Below, one piece after another: positions 59,674 through 64,000 of a stretch of 64,000 nucleotides of DNA. Position 1 is the first letter of the stretch; each line of letters begins with the position of its first letter. The DNA is from Phoenix dactylifera (lineage: Eukaryota; Streptophyta; Magnoliopsida; Arecales; Arecaceae). Made by a program: the position numbers and the translations under genes. Below the pieces are notes generated by a model that was given only the letters and a program-made list of their open reading frames with translations, was not told the origin of the DNA and did no database searches. The stretch is taken from contig NC_052399.1 in the NCBI RefSeq assembly GCF_009389715.1, forward strand, positions 29,335,146-29,399,145, given 5' to 3'.

Positions 59674-61033
59674 CTAACATAGACATCCGGTAGTACAGCC
59701 AGGTTTGGTGCATCTTGGGCACAGGCGTACCTCTGTACATCTTGGACAGGATAAGATACAGCCGCAGGAGTACTTAGGGCAGGAGAGGCTTGGAAGGACA
59801 CAGCATGGTCTGGAGAAAGGAAACCCCCAGCCACAACATTGTAGTTTGGAGCAGGGGAATCCCCAGCTACAACATTGTGGTTTGAAGCATGAAACACCCT
59901 GATTGCAGCAACACAAACTGAAGCAGGAAAGCTCCAAGCAATTGCAACGCGGCCTGTAGCAGGAAACATCAGGACAGCTGCAATGTGGTTTGCAGAATAA
60001 ATCCTCACAGCAGCTGCAGGTTGGTCTGCAGCAAGGGAACTCACAGCAACTGCAGCAAGGGCATGCACATTCAGAGCGGCAACAGCTGCAATTTTTTGGG
60101 AAACAACTGCAATTTTTTGGGCAGCAACTGCAGCTCTCTGGCCAGCAGCTGCAGCTCCCTGGGCAGCACTTGCAGCTCTTTGGGCAGCAGCAACTGCAGC
60201 TCTCTGGCCAGCAGCTGCAGCTCCCTGGGCAGCACTTGCAGCTCTTTGGGCAGCAGCAACTGCAGCTCTCTGGCCAGCAGCTGCAGCTCCCTGGGCAGCA
60301 CTTGCAGCTCTTTGGGCAGCAGCTGCAGCTCCCTGTGCAACAATCCCAGCTCTTTGGGAAGCAGCTGCACCTGCAGCTCCCTGGGCAGCAATCGCAGCTC
60401 TTGGGGCAGCAGCTGCACCTGCAACTCTTGGGACAGCAGCTACAGTTCTTGGGGCAGCAATCGCAGCTCTTGGGACAGCAGCTGCAGTTCTTGGGGCAGC
60501 AATCGCAGCTCTTGGGGCAGCAGCTGCACCTGCAACTCTTGGGACAACAGCTACAGTTCTTGGGGCAGCAATCGCAGCTCTTGGGACAGCAGCTGCAGTT
60601 CTTGGGGCAGCAATCGCAGCTCTTGGGGCAGCAGCTGCACCTGCAGCTCTTGGGACAGCAGCTGCAGTTCTTGGGGCAGCAATCGCAGCTCTTGGGACAA
60701 CAGCTGCAGTTCTTGGGGCAACAATCGCAGCTCTTGGGGCAGCAGCTGCAGCTCCTTGAGAAGCAGCTGTAATTCTTTGTGCAGCAGTCACAGTTCCTTG
60801 GGAAGCAGCTGCAATTCACTGGGCAACAGTCGAAGTTTCTTGTGCAATGGTAACAGTTTCTTTTGCAACAGTCGCAGTTTCTTGGGCAACAGCTGCAGTT
60901 TCCTGAGCAACAGATGCAGTTCCTTGGGCAACATATGCAATTCAAGCATGGACATTTGCAGATCAGTCTTTCGAGCGCTAGCAAGCATCCACCGGAGCAG
61001 AACATCCACGAGAAGCTGAAGCAAAGTTTTGAT
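59674..61033 (-). CDS. Cys-rich last exon of a type-C G-protein gamma subunit (DEP1/GS3/AGG3-like)
   Basis: About 452 aa on the minus strand, stop at 59674. The acceptor TTCTGCTCAG at 61034 precedes SKLCFSFSWMFC, which parallels the SKLCICISC start of this region in rice DEP1, followed by CPCLNC. The end SCPKYSCGCILSCPRC then TEVRLCPRCTKPGC and TTGCLC closely follows the DEP1 C-terminus. Between them is a repeat of CCPKSCDCCPKNCSC-type units with Cys at about every third residue. Type-C gamma subunits bind G-beta through an N-terminal coiled coil and use the Cys-rich tail to set stability; they control organ and grain size and panicle form in cereals. The coiled-coil exons are not visible here and probably lie beyond the retroelement to the right. 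Ala-, Gln- and Ser-rich frames over the same bases are shadows. Confidence 0.8.
60125..60322 (-). repeat. 66-bp coding tandem repeat, three copies
   Basis: Units start at 60125, 60191 and 60257 and are almost identical, each encoding a 22-residue block (CPKSCKCCPGSCSCWPESCS plus CC) in the gamma-subunit tail. Confidence 0.92.
60400..60735 (-). repeat. 111-bp coding higher-order repeat, about three copies
   Basis: The marker TGCAACTCTT/TGCAGCTCTT recurs at 60420, 60531 and 60642, exactly 111 bp apart. Each unit encodes 37 residues: one 9-residue CCPKSCRCS plus four 7-residue CCPKSCD/CCPKNCS modules. Confidence 0.92.
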
Positions 61034-61646
61034 CTGAGCAGAAGCAAAAATTCTTTCATTCAGACATGAGCATACATGTGAATACTCTATCCACAAGTTA
61101 ATGATGTAAAAACACAAGATGTCAAACTGCAGTAAAAGGTTGATTATTTTTTAGAGGGTCTTTCTGCGGCAGTTCAAACCTATGCTTCAAGGAGAGATGC
61201 TAATTTGCCTGATGTCACTAAGCACAAAATATAAGTATCATGCATTTTATTGGCTGCTATGTGACGAACAGGATAAGTGTAAAGTGTAAAAAAAGAATTT
61301 GAAGATCAAAAAAAATTATTATCTCAATTTATTTAACAAGACTCATATGGACCAATCTTTACTAAACCTACCTAATACTTCCATATCAGCCTACCTGGTA
61401 TCTATACCTGTTCTCTGAACATTTGGAGTAGGATTTTGAAGCCTTTTGATCTTTTATGATCTTTAATTCTGTCCACTTTTGTCCTATCATCAGGTTCCTG
61501 GCAGAAAGCGGCCAATTTGGCTGGAACTCTTAAGGCATCATTGGTTGGGAATAGAGCGGCCAAAAGACTTGGAATAAGCCTTATGCCTAGCAAACAGCTT
61601 TCAGAAAAACAGGCATAAGCAGGGAAGAGTTATGCCAGTCAAATTT
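61034..61646 (-). other. Presumed intron of the gamma-subunit gene
   Basis: Lies between the last exon and the gypsy fossil. I looked for the short upstream exons expected in this family (the VNEFVG...DPLIP segment) and did not find them. No other gene is seen. Confidence 0.4.
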
Positions 61647-61995
61647 TGATGCCGGACTAACTTTAAGATGAAAGCAGGAGAAGAGGAGAAGAGAAGGAGG
61701 AAGAAGAAGAGAAGAGGAAGAAGGGAGGAGAAGAGAAGAAGAGGAGACGTGGGGGAAAGAGTTCTTTAATTCTGCCTTAAGCCCTAATCAGCTTACAAGT
61801 TCCCTTTAAATAGGGCCCCATAAGAACAATTAAAATAAACCCCTTACATAAAATAATCCCCCACAAATAAGCCCTAAAATGAAAATAAGCCCAGAATAGA
61901 ATAAACCACAAATAAATCCCTAAACACAAATAAACCCAGAAATAACAATAAGCAAATATGCAAATAAAATGGGGACCTAGCTGATGTCCCCATCA
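61647..61995 (-). repeat. 3' LTR of the Reina-like fossil
   Basis: 349 bp, minus strand, TGATGGGGACATCAG ... TCCGGCATCA. A TATA-like CTATTTAAAGG (minus) lies at about 61805-61815. The flanking target sequence is probably AAATT, but its partner is outside the window. Confidence 0.75.
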
Positions 61996-64000
61996 ACTCC
62001 TCCCGGGTGAGAAAAACTCGACCCCGTCGAGTGTAAATCGGGGCGGCTGTCGTACTGCTCCAGAAGATCCGGGTCAAGGCGCTGCAACTCAGCTCGCGAA
62101 ATCCACGACACATCTGATTCGGGTCGACCTTTCCACCGAACAAGGTAACGTTGGTAGCTTCCTCTCCTGGTAGAGATAACCTGCTCATCTAATATATGTT
62201 CTATGTGTTCTCTGCGTGCATGAAACTGGGGAGGTGGAGGCTCACTAGCAGGTGCTAGAGCAGGGTGATCAACAACAGTGGATGTATCAACAAAAGGGTC
62301 AGAAGGAATGAATGTTGATTTCTTGTATGGGACTAAATCTTCAATATTAAATGTCGCACTAATCCCATAGTCTTCAGGAAGATCTACAACATACGCATTC
62401 GAACTGATTTTCTTTAGGATTTTGAATGGTCCCGCACTACGAGATTGCAACTTTTTGAACGTCCCCGAAGGAAGTTGTTCAGGTCTAATTCTTACCATGA
62501 CTGAATCACCTACATTTAATTCTTTATAACGGCGGTGCAAATCAGCAAAGGATTTATATTTTAAGTTATTAGAGTGAATAATTTTGCTGATCTCCTGATG
62601 CAATGAATGCAGGTGTGAAGAAAATGATTGTGCAGACTCGGAGACTCTATGCTGATGAGACATGGGGATCAAGTCTATAGGTTGCCTAGGTTTATAACCA
62701 TTCACCACTTCAAAAGGACTCATGCCTATGGTCCTATTGACCGAACTATTATATGCAAACTCGGCAGTTGGTAACACGAGATCCCAAGTCCTAGTATGCT
62801 CACCTACCAGACATCTGAGAAGACTCCCTAGACTTCGGTTGACAACTTCGGTCTGGCCATCAGTTTGGGGATGATAGGCAGAGGAAAATTTTAATTTGGT
62901 ACCCATCATGTGCCAAAGAGTTTTCCAAAAATAGCTCATAAATTTAACATCCCTATCGGACACAATAGATTTAGGGATACCATGGAGTCTAACGACTTCG
63001 TCAAAATAGATTTTCGCAATCCTAGAAGCATCAGAAGTCTTAGAACATGGTAGAAAATGAGCCATTTTAGAGAACCGGTCCACTACTACAAAAATGGAAT
63101 CATGTCTGGTCGAGGTACGTGGAAGCCCTAACACAAAATCCATGCTAACATCTTGCCACGGACAATCAGGAACTGGTAATGGAGTGTAAAGCCCAGTGTT
63201 CTGTTTACGTTGTTTTGCTAATTGACATGTGCGGCACTGAGCGACGATCTTGGCCACGTCTCTCTTGAGACTCGGCCAGAAGAAACGTCTTTCCGCCATC
63301 TCAATGGTTTTGTCTCTCCCGAAATGCCCAGACAGTCCTCCAGCGTGTACTTCCCATACTAGAAAATCTCGCAAAGAAGTTCGAGGAATACACAATCGGT
63401 CGGAGCGAAAGAGATAATCATCGTGTAAAAAGAAATCATCGTGCTCTCTCTCTACTCCATCTCGTAAGGTCAGGTATACATTACTAAAATCGGGACAGGT
63501 GGTATATTGTTCCCTGATCCTTTCAAAACCAATTACTTCAGTGCTCATCATGGATAGGAGGAAGATCCGTCGACTGAGCGCATCAGCAGCCTTATTCTCA
63601 ACTCCAGCTTTATGTTTCAGCACAAAAGTATAGGCTTGTAGAAACTCAATCCATCGGCCATGTCGAAAGTTTAATTTCTTTTGAGAATTGAGATACTTTA
63701 AAGCCTCATGGTCTGAATACAGGACAAATTCTTGCGGTAGCAAATAGTGTCGCCAATGTCGCAAAGTTTGCACTACCGCATAGAATTCCTTATCATAGGT
63801 GGAATAACGCAACCTGCCGTCACTTAACTTTTCGCTAAAGAACGCGACAGGGTGACCTTCTTGGCTTAACACACCGCCTATGCCAACGCCAGAGGCATCA
63901 CATGCGACCTCGAATACCTTAGTGAAATCAGGGAGCCGCAAGACAGGTGCTTCGGTCATCCTATGCTTAATATCTTTAAATGCTTGGGATGCCGACTTAG
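61977..64000 (-). pseudogene. Gypsy pol part: RT end, RNase H, integrase, chromodomain
   Basis: In order: APVLRLPDFTKVFEVACDAS (RT/RNase H junction), YSDHEALKYLNSQKKLNFRH (RNase H), zinc-binding HAGGLSGHFGRDKT with CRTCQLAK, integrase core with MDFVLGLPRT, IVSDRDVKF and SAYHPQTDGQTEVVNR, then YLVRWKGRPESDVSWISRAEL, a chromodomain. Part of the fossil element; the start is outside the window. Confidence 0.93.

Larger units (their letters stand above)
61647..64000 (-). mobile_element. Ty3/gypsy chromovirus (Reina-like), cut by the window edge
   Basis: Minus-strand element; only its 3' part is inside the window. Seen are the pol end (RT C-terminus, RNase H, integrase, chromodomain), a polypurine tract CCCGGGAGGAGT (61999-62006 region), and a 3' LTR at 61647-61995. 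The visible part looks well preserved. The 5' LTR, gag, protease and most of RT lie past the right edge. Small size of the LTR, TGATG...CATCA ends and a C-terminal chromodomain fit the Reina clade (inference). Confidence 0.88.

Noticed and set aside
60070-60770. Possible CRISPR-like array
   Set aside because: Units are contiguous with no unique spacers and are coding; the genome is eukaryotic.
59595-61117. Ala-rich, Gln-rich, Ser-rich and Leu-rich frames over the Cys-rich repeat
   Set aside because: Other frames of the same tandem repeat stay open because the unit length is a multiple of three; only the Cys frame matches a known protein at both ends.

Overview
The window looks like nuclear DNA of a flowering plant, most probably a monocot. 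The host genes have GC-rich coding exons set in AT-rich spacers, and one gene is a Cys-rich type-C G-protein gamma subunit of the kind known from rice DEP1/GS3. Elements present include CACTA, hAT and Tourist-like DNA transposons, Ty1/copia and Ty3/gypsy fossils, and LINE tails with an RNase H domain. The repeat style would fit a palm, but this is a guess.

Layout. 1-6.7 kb: spacer with a 5'-truncated LINE, simple repeats and small MITEs. 7.05-7.48 kb: intronless COPT5-type copper transporter. 9.1-10.2 kb: non-autonomous hAT element with an 8-bp target duplication. 13.27-13.64 kb (minus): small plant-specific basic protein. 14.8-25 kb: two solo LTRs, several MITEs, an AT-rich tandem array, two LINE tails and a possible orphan exon. 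25.4-35.1 kb: a copia fossil whose gag region is largely replaced by an antisense calmodulin cDNA between 317-bp direct repeats, and whose integrase region is split by a 4.25-kb CACTA transposon. That CACTA carries pieces of a COBRA-like gene, a cyclophilin, a GDSL esterase and at least one more gene. 37.0-40.25 kb: a 3.27-kb solo LTR. 45.9-51.7 kb (plus) and 54.6-57.0 kb (minus): two convergent subtilisin-like proteases, the first with a 3.5-kb intron just before the catalytic Ser, the second intronless. 59.7-61.0 kb (minus): the large Cys-rich last exon of a DEP1/GS3-like gamma subunit, built from 66-bp and 111-bp tandem units. 61.6 kb to the end: a chromodomain Ty3/gypsy element (Reina-like) on the minus strand, cut by the window edge and lying upstream of the gamma exon.

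The host genes do not form one pathway: vacuolar copper export (COPT5 type), secreted proteolysis (two subtilases) and heterotrimeric G-protein signalling (gamma subunit). The most unusual content is layered gene capture. An LTR element acquired calmodulin cDNA, then received a CACTA that had itself captured several host genes with introns. Also notable are the repeat-built gamma tail and four LINE tails that carry a stop at the same conserved Trp codon.
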